From Streptomyces eurocidicus (GTDB taxonomy: Bacteria; Actinomycetota; Actinomycetes; Streptomycetales; Streptomycetaceae), in contig NZ_LGUI01000010.1 of NCBI RefSeq assembly GCF_002891295.1, positions 124,001-188,000 of the forward strand: a DNA stretch of 64,000 bases. Reading direction: 5' to 3'. The translations under genes and the position numbers were made by a program. Shown one piece after another: positions 16,872-25,957 of the stretch (within the stretch, counting starts at the first letter, position 1; every line of letters begins with the position of its first letter). The notes beneath the pieces were generated by a model. That model searched no databases. It was not told the DNA's origin and was given only the letters and a program-made list of their open reading frames with translations.

Positions 16872-19025
16872 ATGACCTCCTTGACCACCAGCGCCTTCGA
16901 CCTTCCCGGCCACCTCTCCGCCAAGGCCGACCCGGCCCTGACCCGCGGCGACGAGCGGCACTTCGCGGCCGTCTCGGAGAGTCTGGAGCAGGCGATCGCC
17001 GAGCTGTCCGACCGCCTTGAGGCCGCGCGCAAGGCTCCCGGCGGCATCGGCCGCGAGGCCATGGACCGCGACGCGGAGATCCACCGCCTCACCGGGCGCC
17101 TGCGCACCCTGCACCGCTTCGGCCTGGACCTGTGCCTGGGGCACTTCGTCGCGGCGGACGGCGCCGGGCCCGTGTACATCGGCCGCCTCGGCCTCACCGA
17201 CAGCACCGGGCGCCGGCTGCTGCTCGACTGGCGCTCGCCCGCGGCCGAGCCGTTCTTCGCGGCGACCCACGCACACCCGATGGGCCTGGTGAGCCGCCGC
17301 AGGTACCGCTGGACCCGGGGCCGGATCAGCGACTACTGGGACGAGGTGTTCACCGCCGACGGGCTGGAGGGGCACGCCGCGCTCGACGACCAGTCCGCGT
17401 TCATCGCCGGCCTGGGCGGCAACCGTTCGGCACGGATGCGCGACGTGCTCTCCACCATCCAGTCCGACCAGGACGCCGTCATCCGGGCGGGATCCCGCGG
17501 CGCCCTCGTCGTCGACGGCGGCCCGGGCACGGGCAAGACCGTCGTCGCCCTGCACCGCGCCGCCCACCTCCTCTACTCCGACCCCCGTCTCGGTCACCGC
17601 CGGGGCGGCGTGCTCTTCGTCGGTCCGAGCCGCCCGTACCTGGCCTACGTCGCCGACGTCCTGCCCAGCCTCGGCGAGGAGGGCGTGCTGACCTGCACCC
17701 TGCGCGACCTCGTCGCGGAGGGCGCCGGAGCGGCGGTCGAGACCGACCCCGAGGTGGCCCGGCTGAAGGCGTCCGCGGACATGATGAAGGCGATCGAACC
17801 GGCCGTCCGGATCTACGAGGAGCCGCCGACCGAGGGGATGACCGTCTCCAGCCACTGGTCCGACATATGGCTGAGCGCCGACGACTGGGCGGCCGCGTTC
17901 GAAGCGGTGGAACCGGGCACCCCGCACAACGAGGCGCGCGAGCAGATCCGGGAGGAACTGCTCACGATCCTGATCGACAAGGACGACAGCGACGTCGAGC
18001 CCGGCCTGCTGCGGAGGTCGCTGCTGCGGGACCGGGACCTGACCCGGGCCCTCGACCGGGCATGGCCGATGCTGGAGGCGACCGACCTGGTCGGCGACCT
18101 GTGGACGGTCCCCGCCTATCTGCGCGAGTGCGCCCCCTGGCTCGGTCCCGACGAGGTCCGCAGGCTGCGGCGCGCGGACCCCCGGGCGTGGACGGTGTCC
18201 GATCTGCCGCTGCTGGACGCGGCGCGGCAGCGGCTCGGCGACCCGGAGGCGTCCGTCCGCGAGCGCCGGCGCGAGGCCGCCGTCGCCGCCGAACGCGCGC
18301 GCCGGGCCGACGCCATCGACAGCCTGCTGCAGAACGTCGTGATCGACGAGAGCGAGGGCGCGGTGGGGATGCTGCGCGGGCGGGACCTCCAGGACACCCT
18401 GGTCGACGAGAGCGCGCTGCCCGGTGCCGGGCGGGAGCCGCTCGACGGCCCGTTCGCCCACGTCATCGTGGACGAGGCCCAGGAGCTGACCGACGCCGAG
18501 TGGCGGATGCTGCTGCTCCGCTGCCCGTCCCGGAGCTTCACCGTCGTCGGCGACCGCGCCCAGGCGCGGCACGGTTTCGCGGAGTCGTGGCGGGAACGGC
18601 TCGAACGGGCCGGGCTCGACCGGATCACCGTGGCCTCCCTGAGCATCAACTACCGCACGCCGGAAGAGGTCATGACGGAGGCCGAGCGGGTGGTCCGCGC
18701 CGCGCTCCCGGACGCCAATGTGCCGACCTCCATCCGCGGCAGCGGCATCCCCGTCGTCCACGGCTCCACCGCCGACCGGGACCGGGTCCTCGGCAGCTGG
18801 CTCGCCGAGCACCCCGAGGGCATCGCCTGCGTCATCGGCGATCCCACGTTCCGCGCGACGCCCCGCGTCCGGTCGCTGACGCCGGAGCTGTCGAAGGGCC
18901 TGGAGTTCGACCTGGTCGTCCTCGTCGACCCGGAGGCGTTCGGCGAGGGCGTCGAAGGGGCCGTCGACCGCTATGTCGCGATGACCCGCGCGACCCAGCG
19001 ACTCGTGGTCCTCACCAGCTCCTGA
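16872..19025 (+). CDS. helR: HelR, RNA polymerase recycling ATPase (HelD-like)
   Basis: 717-residue superfamily 1 helicase-like ATPase of the HelD/HelR family. These proteins bind RNA polymerase, release stalled complexes and, for HelR, displace rifamycins, giving tolerance. Visible are an N-terminal coiled-coil arm (residues ~20-80), Walker A GGPGTGKT near 216, Walker B HVIVDEAQELTD near 533, SINYRTPEE, and the C-terminal YVAMTRATQRLVVLT helicase motif. HelR rather than HelD is called because of the rifamycin-associated element upstream and the length. ATG 16872 fits the start of the conserved N-terminal arm; the frame extending to 16656 overlaps the regulatory element. It is monocistronic, facing the convergent acyl-CoA dehydrogenase gene 14 bases away. 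Confidence 0.9.
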   Translation: MTSLTTSAFDLPGHLSAKADPALTRGDERHFAAVSESLEQAIAELSDRLEAARKAPGGIGREAMDRDAEIHRLTGRLRTLHRFGLDLCLGHFVAADGAGPVYIGRLGLTDSTGRRLLLDWRSPAAEPFFAATHAHPMGLVSRRRYRWTRGRISDYWDEVFTADGLEGHAALDDQSAFIAGLGGNRSARMRDVLSTIQSDQDAVIRAGSRGALVVDGGPGTGKTVVALHRAAHLLYSDPRLGHRRGGVLFVGPSRPYLAYVADVLPSLGEEGVLTCTLRDLVAEGAGAAVETDPEVARLKASADMMKAIEPAVRIYEEPPTEGMTVSSHWSDIWLSADDWAAAFEAVEPGTPHNEAREQIREELLTILIDKDDSDVEPGLLRRSLLRDRDLTRALDRAWPMLEATDLVGDLWTVPAYLRECAPWLGPDEVRRLRRADPRAWTVSDLPLLDAARQRLGDPEASVRERRREAAVAAERARRADAIDSLLQNVVIDESEGAVGMLRGRDLQDTLVDESALPGAGREPLDGPFAHVIVDEAQELTDAEWRMLLLRCPSRSFTVVGDRAQARHGFAESWRERLERAGLDRITVASLSINYRTPEEVMTEAERVVRAALPDANVPTSIRGSGIPVVHGSTADRDRVLGSWLAEHPEGIACVIGDPTFRATPRVRSLTPELSKGLEFDLVVLVDPEAFGEGVEGAVDRYVAMTRATQRLVVLTSS

Positions 19026-19039
19026 CCCCGGCCGGGCGC

Positions 19040-20227
19040 TCAGCGGCGGACGCGGGGCATGCCCAGGCCGAGCCAGGAGATGATCTCGCGCTGGATCTCG
19101 TTGTTGCCGCCGCCGAAGGTGAAGATGACGGCGCTGCGGTAGCCGCGCTCCAGCTCGCCGTGGAGCGCGGCGCCGGCCGAGCCCTCCTTGAGGGGGCCGG
19201 CGGCGGCGAGGATCTCCATGAGCCAGGCGTAGGCGTCGCGGCGGGCCTCGGAGCCGTAGACCTTGACGGCCGAGGCGTCCTGGGGGGTGAGTCCGCCGCG
19301 CTGGAGGGCGTCCACCATGCGCCAGTTGAGCAGCTTCATCGCGTCGAGCCGCAGGTGCGTACGGGCGAGGCGGCCGCGGACCCAGCCGAGGTCGGCGACG
19401 CGGCGGCCGTCGGCCAGCTTCGTGGCCGCCGCCCAGTGCTGGACGTCGCGCAGGGCGCGGAGGGCGGTGGCGCCGTGCGCGGCGAGGGTGACGCGCTCGT
19501 GGTTGAGCTGGGTGGTGATCAGCCGCCAGCCCTTGTTCTCCTCGCCGACGAGGTGGGTGACGGGGACGCGGACGTCGTCGTAGTAGCCGGCGGTGGTGCC
19601 GTGGGAGGCGAGGGTGCTGATCGGGGTGCAGGAGTAGCCGGGTGAGCTGGTGGGGACGAGGAGGATGCTGATGCCCCGGTGGGGCGGGACGCCGTCGGTG
19701 ACGGGGGTGGTGCGTACGGCCAGCCAGATCCAGTCGGCCGTGTCCCCGTTGGTGGTCCAGATCTTCCGGCCGTTGACGACGTACGCGTCGCCGTCGCGCA
19801 CCGCGCGGGTGCGCAGCGAGGCGAGGTCGGTACCGGCGTCGGGCTCGCTGTAGCCGATGGCGAAGTCGAGCTCGCCCGAGAGGATGCGGGGCAGGAAGTA
19901 CGCCTTCTGCTCCGGGGTGCCGAACTGCATCAGGGTGGGGCCGACGGTGTTGAGCGCCATCAGCGGGAGCGGCACTCCGGCCTGCGCGGCCTCGTCGAAG
20001 AAGACGAACTGCTCCATGGGCGTCATACCGCTGCCGCCGTACTCCTTCGGCCAGCCCACGCCGAGGCGGCCGTCGGCGCCGAGCCGGCGGACGGTCGCCC
20101 GGTAGAAGCGCTTCTGCTCGGTGGGGTCGAAGTGGCGCGCGGCGGCGCCGCCGGGCACCAGCTCGGCGAAGTAGGCGCGCAGTTCGGCGCGGAACCGCCG
20201 CTGTGCCGGGGTGTACTCGAGGTCCAC
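19040..20227 (-). CDS. Acyl-CoA dehydrogenase family protein
   Basis: 395-residue flavin enzyme predicted to alpha,beta-dehydrogenate an acyl-CoA. It shows the family motifs GYSEPDAGTDLASLRTRA (FAD/substrate loop), KIWTTNG, and the C-terminal FTFGGGNNEIQREIISW segment, where GNNEIQR replaces the usual GTSEIQR. That variant is common in FadE-like enzymes for bulky substrates such as sterol side chains. GTG 20227 is chosen because GGGAGGG lies just upstream. No pathway neighbours are adjacent, so the substrate is unknown. Confidence 0.85.
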   Translation of the reverse strand: MDLEYTPAQRRFRAELRAYFAELVPGGAAARHFDPTEQKRFYRATVRRLGADGRLGVGWPKEYGGSGMTPMEQFVFFDEAAQAGVPLPLMALNTVGPTLMQFGTPEQKAYFLPRILSGELDFAIGYSEPDAGTDLASLRTRAVRDGDAYVVNGRKIWTTNGDTADWIWLAVRTTPVTDGVPPHRGISILLVPTSSPGYSCTPISTLASHGTTAGYYDDVRVPVTHLVGEENKGWRLITTQLNHERVTLAAHGATALRALRDVQHWAAATKLADGRRVADLGWVRGRLARTHLRLDAMKLLNWRMVDALQRGGLTPQDASAVKVYGSEARRDAYAWLMEILAAAGPLKEGSAGAALHGELERGYRSAVIFTFGGGNNEIQREIISWLGLGMPRVRR

Positions 20228-20314
20228 CGGGCCCTCCCGTGTCTCGCCGCCGCTGTGACGGCGCACACAGTAGAACCGGTTACAGAAATACGGAAGGGCG
20301 GGGGCGGCCGGCGG

Positions 20315-20500
20315 GGGCGGGCTCTGTCCCCGACCCGCCCCTTCCCGAAACCGGGGGCAAGCCCCCGGGCCCCCGGACGGGCTGACTTCAGCTCATCCGG
20401 GGGCACCTCCCAGCGGTAGCTGGGGAGTTTGAGGACCGGGGTCCGGGGCGGAGCCCCGGTTCGGGAAGGGGCGGGGACAAAGCCCCGCGCAGCGGCCCCG
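20315..20500. repeat. Dispersed GC-rich intergenic repeat, copy 1
   Basis: Most of the 301-base gap between the acyl-CoA dehydrogenase and PAP2 genes. Shared blocks are CCCGCCCCTTCCCG, GGGGCAAGCCCCCGGGCCCCC, GGACGGGCTGA, and TTCGGGAAGGGGCGGGGACAAAGCCCC. The central stem is imperfect here because of an inserted stretch near 20390-20430. The same blocks recur at about 31190, 36269 and 50390. No coding content is seen. Confidence 0.7.
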
Positions 20501-20528
20501 CCCTCCCGGACGGCCGTCGGTGCCGCGG

Positions 20529-21317
20529 TCAGCGGCCCGCGTGCCTGCGGTGCCGCCCGCCGGAGGCGGCCGGGCTCCCCGGACGGCGGCGGTTCCGCGG
20601 CACCGAGCCGTGTGCGTGGTCGCCCTGCGCCGCCGCGAGCTCGGCCCGCTCGCGCTCCAGGCCGAAGCGCTCCATCAGGGGGATCCGGTGCAGGTTCGGC
20701 TCCAGCCAGACGTGCCACAGGCCCGTGACGAAGGTGATCGCCGAGCCGGCGATCAGCACCGAGCCGAAGGTGTCGGTCGGGTAGTGCGCGCCGACGTACA
20801 TCCGGGAGAAGGCGACCAGCAGCACGGCGAGGACGCCGCAGACGAGGACGGTCCGCCGGTGCCGGCTCTCCCGGAGGAGGAAGTACGCCGCGACGACGAC
20901 GGCGACGGTGAAGGCGGTGTGCCCGCTGGGGAAGCTGTTGGAGCCGATCTCGGGGTCGAGCATGAACTCGCGCGGCGGACGGGGCCGGGCGACGATGGCC
21001 TTCGCGATCTGCGTGCTGTTCCAGCCGACCGCGACCACCAGGAAGGTGGCGGCCGCCTTCGTCGGCCTGCGGCGGACGAACAGCAGCCAGCCGCTCCAGA
21101 TCGCCAGGATGATGACGCCCGCCACCGGCGAGGCCAGATAGCTGATCCCTTCCATCACGTGGTTCAGCCACTCGGCGCGGGTGTGGATCTGGATCGTGCG
21201 GTCCAGCCGGAGGTCGTGCGGCTGGATCAGGTGGGTGTGCGCGGCGACCATTCCCAGCGTGATCGCGAGCGCGAACAGCAGAATGGAATTGCGCAACCAG
21301 TGGCGCACGTACGGCAT
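20529..21317 (-). CDS. PAP2-family membrane phosphatase
   Basis: 262-residue integral membrane phosphatase of the PAP2 superfamily (lipid phosphate / undecaprenyl-diphosphate type). The three catalytic blocks are present: KAIVARPRPP near residue 106, PSGHT near 130, and SRMYVGAHYPTD near 165. About five to six membrane segments are visible, the first at residues 12-28. The last ~60 residues are basic, Arg/Gly-rich and probably disordered. Substrate is not predictable. Confidence 0.88.
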   Translation of the reverse strand: MPYVRHWLRNSILLFALAITLGMVAAHTHLIQPHDLRLDRTIQIHTRAEWLNHVMEGISYLASPVAGVIILAIWSGWLLFVRRRPTKAAATFLVVAVGWNSTQIAKAIVARPRPPREFMLDPEIGSNSFPSGHTAFTVAVVVAAYFLLRESRHRRTVLVCGVLAVLLVAFSRMYVGAHYPTDTFGSVLIAGSAITFVTGLWHVWLEPNLHRIPLMERFGLERERAELAAAQGDHAHGSVPRNRRRPGSPAASGGRHRRHAGR

Positions 21318-21575
21318 CGGTGGGGCGTCCTTTGTATCGGTAGGGCGGTACCGGCACGGCAGTACACGCGAAGGTGACGAATGCGCGCCGCGCGGGTGTC
21401 TTCGGCGCGGCCGTACAGCAAAGCTACACGCGCCGCGGACCCGGTCCCCGGGGACGCCGGTCCCGGCCCGTGAGCAGGGACGATGCGTGAGGGAGTTATA
21501 CCTGACGGTGACCGGCGGAGCGGGGGCCGGGGCGAGGGTTCAGCCGATCGTGGCCCCGGGCGTCAAGGCGCCGGG

Positions 21576-22280
21576 TCAAGGCGCCGCCCGCCGGGGCACG
21601 GGGCCGGGCCCGGGGCGGACCCGGTGGCGCGGCCCGGGGTCGCCGACGCGGTGGCGGAGCTCGGCCGCGCCCGCCCCGGTGAGCCGGTCGAGGCCGGCCG
21701 GGCGGCCGGTGAGGGCCAGCAGGATCGAGGCGATGGGCCCCTCGACGTCCCGGCCCTCGCCGGCCGCCCAGACGGCGTCCGTCGCGGCGAAGCGCAGGCC
21801 GTGCAGGCGTCTGCGGGCGTGGAAGGGGAAGCCCATGGTCCAGACGCGGGTCGCGGCGGCCGCGGCGGCGGGCGGCGGCATCTCCCGGGGGCGGCCGAGC
21901 GGCAGCGCGATGTCCTGGCCGTGCACCAGGACGTCGAGGAGGGGCTCCAGCGGGGTCGTCCCCACGGCGTGACGGTGTGATCCGGCCATCCCGCGCAGCT
22001 CGGCGGCCAGGGCCGCCGTGGGGCGGCGGGCGGCGTAGCGGCGGGCCGTGTCGCGGACCATGCGGTCGAAGCTGCCCCGGGCCCGCAGGAGGCCGATCAG
22101 CACGGCTCCGGGGCCGGTGCGGGACAGGGCGAGGTGCGCGGCGACGTCGCGGACCCGCCAGCCCGCGCACAGGGAGGAGCGCTCCCACTCCTCGTCGGAG
22201 AGCTCGTCCAGCAGGTCGGCGAGGCCCAGCCGCTCGATATCGGTCGCCTGCCAGATCTCGTCGGTGTCCATCGGGTCCAT
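21576..22280 (-). CDS. Maleylpyruvate isomerase-type mycothiol-dependent enzyme
   Basis: 234-residue protein of the DinB/MDMPI family, whose members use mycothiol as cofactor or bind metal. The N-terminal helix bundle shows WERSSLCAGWRVRDVAAHLA (residues ~32-51) and VHGQDIALPLGRP near 118, both typical of the family. The C-terminal ~25 residues are Pro/Arg-rich and unlike the family. Alternative ATG at 22271. Function is not predictable beyond the family. Confidence 0.8.
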   Translation of the reverse strand: MDPMDTDEIWQATDIERLGLADLLDELSDEEWERSSLCAGWRVRDVAAHLALSRTGPGAVLIGLLRARGSFDRMVRDTARRYAARRPTAALAAELRGMAGSHRHAVGTTPLEPLLDVLVHGQDIALPLGRPREMPPPAAAAAATRVWTMGFPFHARRRLHGLRFAATDAVWAAGEGRDVEGPIASILLALTGRPAGLDRLTGAGAAELRHRVGDPGPRHRVRPGPGPVPRRAAP

Positions 22281-22335
22281 CCCCTCGCACAGCGCGCGAC
22301 CAACTGTCCATTTTAGCCTGATCTCTCATGGAGTG

Positions 22336-22350
22336 CCCCTGTTTCAGGGG
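22336..22350. other. Short hairpin between divergent genes
   Basis: CCCCTG-TTT-CAGGGG stem-loop in the 261-base gap between the mycothiol enzyme (minus) and serine hydrolase (plus) genes. It could be an operator palindrome or a leader hairpin. Nothing else stands out in the gap. Confidence 0.3.
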
Positions 22351-22541
22351 TGTCACTTCGGCCCCGGACGCCTCCCTGCTCCCTCGCGCCCCACTGGCCG
22401 GATCCGGTCCCCGTCCGCTCAATGCCGCTCAACGGTCCGGCCGTTGACGGAGTCCTGCCGGGCGTACACCTCGGGGGAACCCACAGGAAGCACACCGGGA
22501 ACACGAAGAGCGGGAAGAACGGGAAGAAGGGGCGGGAACGC

Positions 22542-23771
22542 ATGAGGATACGCACGGTACGCAGGGCACTGGTAGGGGCGCTGGCCACGGCGGCGGTGAC
22601 GGCGGGGGTCCTCACGGTCCCCGCCTCGGCCGCCGCCGGGGCCGGTATCTCGGCCGGTGGCAGTACGGGGCACGACCCGCACACGGCCACCCGGGCCGCG
22701 ATGGAGGCCCAGGTGAAGGCCGGGATCCCGGGGGTGCTGGGGCAGACCCGGGACGGCGCCGAGGTCTGGAAGGCGTCCTCCGGGGTCGCGGACCTCACCA
22801 CGCAGCGGCCGCGACGGGACCAGGACCGCTTCCGGATCGGCAGCGTCTCCAAGGCGTTCGTCTCCGTCGTCCTGCTCCAGCAGGAGGCCGAGGGCAGAAT
22901 CGACCTGGACGACACGGTCGACCACTGGCTGCCGGGCACCGTCCGGGGCAACGGCCACGACGGCCGTCTGATCACCGTCCGGCAGCTGCTCAACCACACC
23001 AGCGGGATCTACAACTACACCGACGACCCGGGGTTCCGGGAGAAGATCACCACCGGCTTCCCGGAGCACCGCTACGACACGTTCACGCCGCGTCAGCTGG
23101 TCCGCATCGCCACCGCCCACGAGCCGTCCTTCCGGCCGGGCACGGGCTGGGGCTACTCCAACACCAACTACATCCTCGCCGGGATGGTCGTGGAGAAGGT
23201 CTCCGGCCGCTCCTACCCCGAGGAGATCGAGCGGCGGGTGATCAAGCCCCTGGGGCTGCGCGCCACCACCCTGCCCGGCACCTCGCCGCGGATCCCCGGC
23301 CCGCACGGCCGCGGCTACAGCAAGCTGGCGGACACCCCCGACGCGAAGATCTACGACACCACCGAGCTCAACCCCTCCTGGGGCGGCGCGGCGGGTGAGA
23401 TCATCTCCACGGCCGGTGACCTGAACCGGTTCTACCGCGCGCTGCTCGGCGGCGAGCTGCTGCCGCGCGCGCAGCAGCGCGAGCTGCTCACCACGGTGCC
23501 CACCGGGAGCGGCGCCCCCGGGGGCTACGGCCTCGGCGTCTCGTCCCTGAGGCTGTCCTGCGGGACGGACGTCTGGCTGCACACCGGTGGCATCCACGGC
23601 TCCACCACCCTGGCGACGTCGTCCGCGGACGGCCGTCACACCAGCGCGTTCAACCTCAACGGCGACTGGACCGGTGACCTCGACGCCCTGGTGGAGGCGG
23701 AGTACTGCGGCGCGGACGCCCGGCCGTCCGGCAAGGTGGCGGCCCTGACGGCCCTGACCGACCTGCGCTGA
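22542..23771 (+). CDS. Secreted class C beta-lactamase-like serine hydrolase
   Basis: 409-residue serine hydrolase of the S12 family (D-Ala-D-Ala carboxypeptidase/class C beta-lactamase/esterase fold). A signal peptide (MRIRTVRRAL... ending ASAAAG near residue 32) directs export. Catalytic motifs: S101-V-S-K104, Y205-S-N, and HTGG near residue 352. The active-site context resembles Streptomyces R61 DD-carboxypeptidase-like proteins more than true beta-lactamases. ATG 22542 starts the signal peptide; the longer frame adds sequence without features. The gene converges on phospholipase D with a shared terminator between them. Confidence 0.88.
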   Translation: MRIRTVRRALVGALATAAVTAGVLTVPASAAAGAGISAGGSTGHDPHTATRAAMEAQVKAGIPGVLGQTRDGAEVWKASSGVADLTTQRPRRDQDRFRIGSVSKAFVSVVLLQQEAEGRIDLDDTVDHWLPGTVRGNGHDGRLITVRQLLNHTSGIYNYTDDPGFREKITTGFPEHRYDTFTPRQLVRIATAHEPSFRPGTGWGYSNTNYILAGMVVEKVSGRSYPEEIERRVIKPLGLRATTLPGTSPRIPGPHGRGYSKLADTPDAKIYDTTELNPSWGGAAGEIISTAGDLNRFYRALLGGELLPRAQQRELLTTVPTGSGAPGGYGLGVSSLRLSCGTDVWLHTGGIHGSTTLATSSADGRHTSAFNLNGDWTGDLDALVEAEYCGADARPSGKVAALTALTDLR

Positions 23772-23809
23772 ACCGGCCCCGTAAAGCTGAACCGACCCCG
23801 TAAAGCGGG

Positions 23810-23853
23810 ACGGCTCCCGCCCGACATCCTCAAGGACGTCCGGCGGGAGCCGT
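23810..23853. terminator. Bidirectional terminator
   Basis: 12-bp inverted repeat (ACGGCTCCCGCC 23810-23821 and its complement 23842-23853) between the convergent serine hydrolase and phospholipase D genes. Just before it, a short near-repeat (AACCGGCCCCGTAAAGCTG / AACCGACCCCGTAAAGC) follows the stop codon. Confidence 0.75.
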
Positions 23854-23873
23854 GTCATATGCGGCCGGCCGGG

Positions 23874-25496
23874 TCAGCCCTGGCAGACGCCGCGCGCGTA
23901 GTCGAAGGTCGCGGTGGCCTGCGAGTACTGCCACTGCGGGGCCAGCAGCTTAGCGTCGAGCTGCTTGGCCGCGTCCGGGCTCTCCACCATGTAGCCGAAG
24001 TCCTGGAGCCATGAGGGGTAGAGGTTCTTCGAGCCGACGTAGAAGGCGGAGCCGTCCACCGAGACCAGCTTGTGGTGCTGGGCGTAGGGGTGGCCGTCGG
24101 CCCACTTCGGGCTGGCGGAGCTGCGGAAGGTCGCCAGCTGGAGGTTGGAGCACATGGCGGTCTTCGCGGCGCCCTGGTCGCCGGTCAGCAGGGCGAGGCG
24201 GTTGCGGAGCAGGTCGCTGACCTCGTTCAGGGACTTGATCTGCGAGTAGCCGCCGCTGCCGACCGTGCCGCGGTTGGCCGGGTCGCTGACGACGATGCGG
24301 ACCTTGACGCCGGCGGCCATCTTCGCGGCGAGGGCGTCGTAGAGACGGACGTCGTAGCGGGGCAGCGGCGGGCAGGTCGCGTTGAGGTCCTGCTGGGAGA
24401 TCTCGATGTGGCTGCTCGCGCTGGCGACCAGCGCGCGCAGGGCGCTCTCCTCGGGGTTGACCGTGTCGTAGTCACGGTCGGCGTTGGTGCGATCGGGCAG
24501 GCCGACGACGCACTTGGTGTCGGACGCGGTGGGCAGCGTCGGACGGAAGGAGGAGGACGGGTCGCTGTCCTTGATGCCGACACCGAGGCCGCCGACGGCG
24601 ATCACGGGTACGTCGCCGGTGGGCTTGGCCGCGCCGGCGTTCGCCTCCTTCTCCATGGCCGGCATGCACCCGGCGCCGTTGGAGGACGCGAACCAGACGC
24701 TGGCGATGTTGCTCTTGTTCTCGCACGTCCAGGACCAGAGCGTGTCCAGATACTTGCCCGCGGAGCCGGCGGCGGGGCCGGTCAGGGCGACGTCGACGTC
24801 CGACACCGGGTGGGTGGTGTCGAGGTAGTCGTCCTTCCAGCTGTTGATGCCGCCGGTGATCGCCGACTGGCCGTCGACGACGAGGAGCTTCGAGTGGTTC
24901 CACGAGAAGGCGGTCTTCGACGTGGTCATCGAGGCGACGTTCAGGGTGACGTTGCCGGCCGCCTTGCCGAGCTTCGACACCAGCTCGTCGCGGTACTTCG
25001 AGGGCAGCACGGTCGCGTGGTAGACCGGCGCGGCACCGACCAGGACGCGGACCTTCAGCTTGTTCCCGGACTCCGCCGAGGACTTGAGGCCGGCGACGAT
25101 CGCGTCCTGGAACGCGCCGTTGGGGAAGGGCGCCAGCGTGGATATGTCGACGGTGCGCTGCGCCTTGGAGATGTTCTCGGTCATCTTGGCGAGCAGCTTC
25201 TTGGTGCCGGGGCGGTCGGCGCACTTGTCGTCGCCCCAGCAGCCGGGGGTCTGCAGCAGCCAGTCGGCCGGGTCACCGGCCGAGGCGTCGAGCTTGTTGC
25301 CCGCGGTGCGCTCCCACACGCTCCCTTCGAGACCGGGCGAGACCTGACGCAGCGTCTTCTCGACGGCGTCCAGGTGCGGGGTCGGGGAGCCGGAGTCCGC
25401 GAGTGCCGGGGCGGCGGGCAGCACGGCGAGAGCGACGGCCGAGGCCGCCGCGCACCCGGCGAGACGGTTGAGACGGCGTAGCCGGTGGCGAGCCAT
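23874..25496 (-). CDS. pld: Secreted phospholipase D
   Basis: 540-residue Streptomyces-type phospholipase D, hydrolysing phosphatidylcholine to phosphatidate and choline, with transphosphatidylation activity in well-known members. A signal peptide of ~33 residues ends at ALA-DS. Both HKD motifs are intact: H201-S-K203-x4-D208 (HSKLLVVDG) and H475-K477-D482 (HKLVSVDG), each followed by the family's GG/GS stretch. Cys residues in the mature protein fit secretion. Length matches characterised Streptomyces enzymes. It is monocistronic. Confidence 0.95.
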   Translation of the reverse strand: MARHRLRRLNRLAGCAAASAVALAVLPAAPALADSGSPTPHLDAVEKTLRQVSPGLEGSVWERTAGNKLDASAGDPADWLLQTPGCWGDDKCADRPGTKKLLAKMTENISKAQRTVDISTLAPFPNGAFQDAIVAGLKSSAESGNKLKVRVLVGAAPVYHATVLPSKYRDELVSKLGKAAGNVTLNVASMTTSKTAFSWNHSKLLVVDGQSAITGGINSWKDDYLDTTHPVSDVDVALTGPAAGSAGKYLDTLWSWTCENKSNIASVWFASSNGAGCMPAMEKEANAGAAKPTGDVPVIAVGGLGVGIKDSDPSSSFRPTLPTASDTKCVVGLPDRTNADRDYDTVNPEESALRALVASASSHIEISQQDLNATCPPLPRYDVRLYDALAAKMAAGVKVRIVVSDPANRGTVGSGGYSQIKSLNEVSDLLRNRLALLTGDQGAAKTAMCSNLQLATFRSSASPKWADGHPYAQHHKLVSVDGSAFYVGSKNLYPSWLQDFGYMVESPDAAKQLDAKLLAPQWQYSQATATFDYARGVCQG

Positions 25497-25957
25497 TTCG
25501 CATCCTTATCGAGGTGTCAGGAACGGGGGTGTGTCGACGGGCGAGACGCGGGCACGGCGCCTCGCGGATCCGCGTCCGTCGTGACGGACGGTACGCGCAA
25601 GATCAACTCGATGAAGTTACCAGTCCGGAAGGGGTGCTTGGACACCCTGGGGCAAGCCGGAGCGAGCCCGGACGGGTCCCGGGATTTCTGGATTCAGCCC
25701 TTGACAACCCCCGGGGAGACCCTCGATGGAATCCCTCGCTCCGACCCCCCGGGACCGAGGCCGGGGCACCGCACCGAACCCCGACTCGGCTAAGGGTCGT
25801 TCGTACGCCTCTCGGAGGAGCCCCACACCGGATCGGAGCCCTCAGATGTATGTCACACGGGCTTCCTGGCTGATTACCCGCCGCACCGCCACGCCTTAGG
25901 TTTCTTGATCAACGGTGGGCTTCCCCGCTCCCCCGGCGATCCAGAAGTGAGGCAGGC
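25497..25957. other. Gene-free region between pld and the TPR gene
   Basis: 461 bases holding the divergent promoters of the phospholipase D (minus) and TPR (plus) genes. A TTGACA hexamer lies at about 25701 but no good -10 partner is seen. Short open frames in it have no ribosome sites or recognisable content. Confidence 0.5.

Noticed and set aside
15237..18812. 1191-residue open frame on the minus strand
   Set aside because: Antisense to the M20 and helR genes and crossing their intergenic region; no recognisable protein features.
25485..25873. Small open frames between pld and the TPR gene
   Set aside because: No ribosome sites, poor codon bias and no similarity to known folds; the stretch is better read as promoter region.
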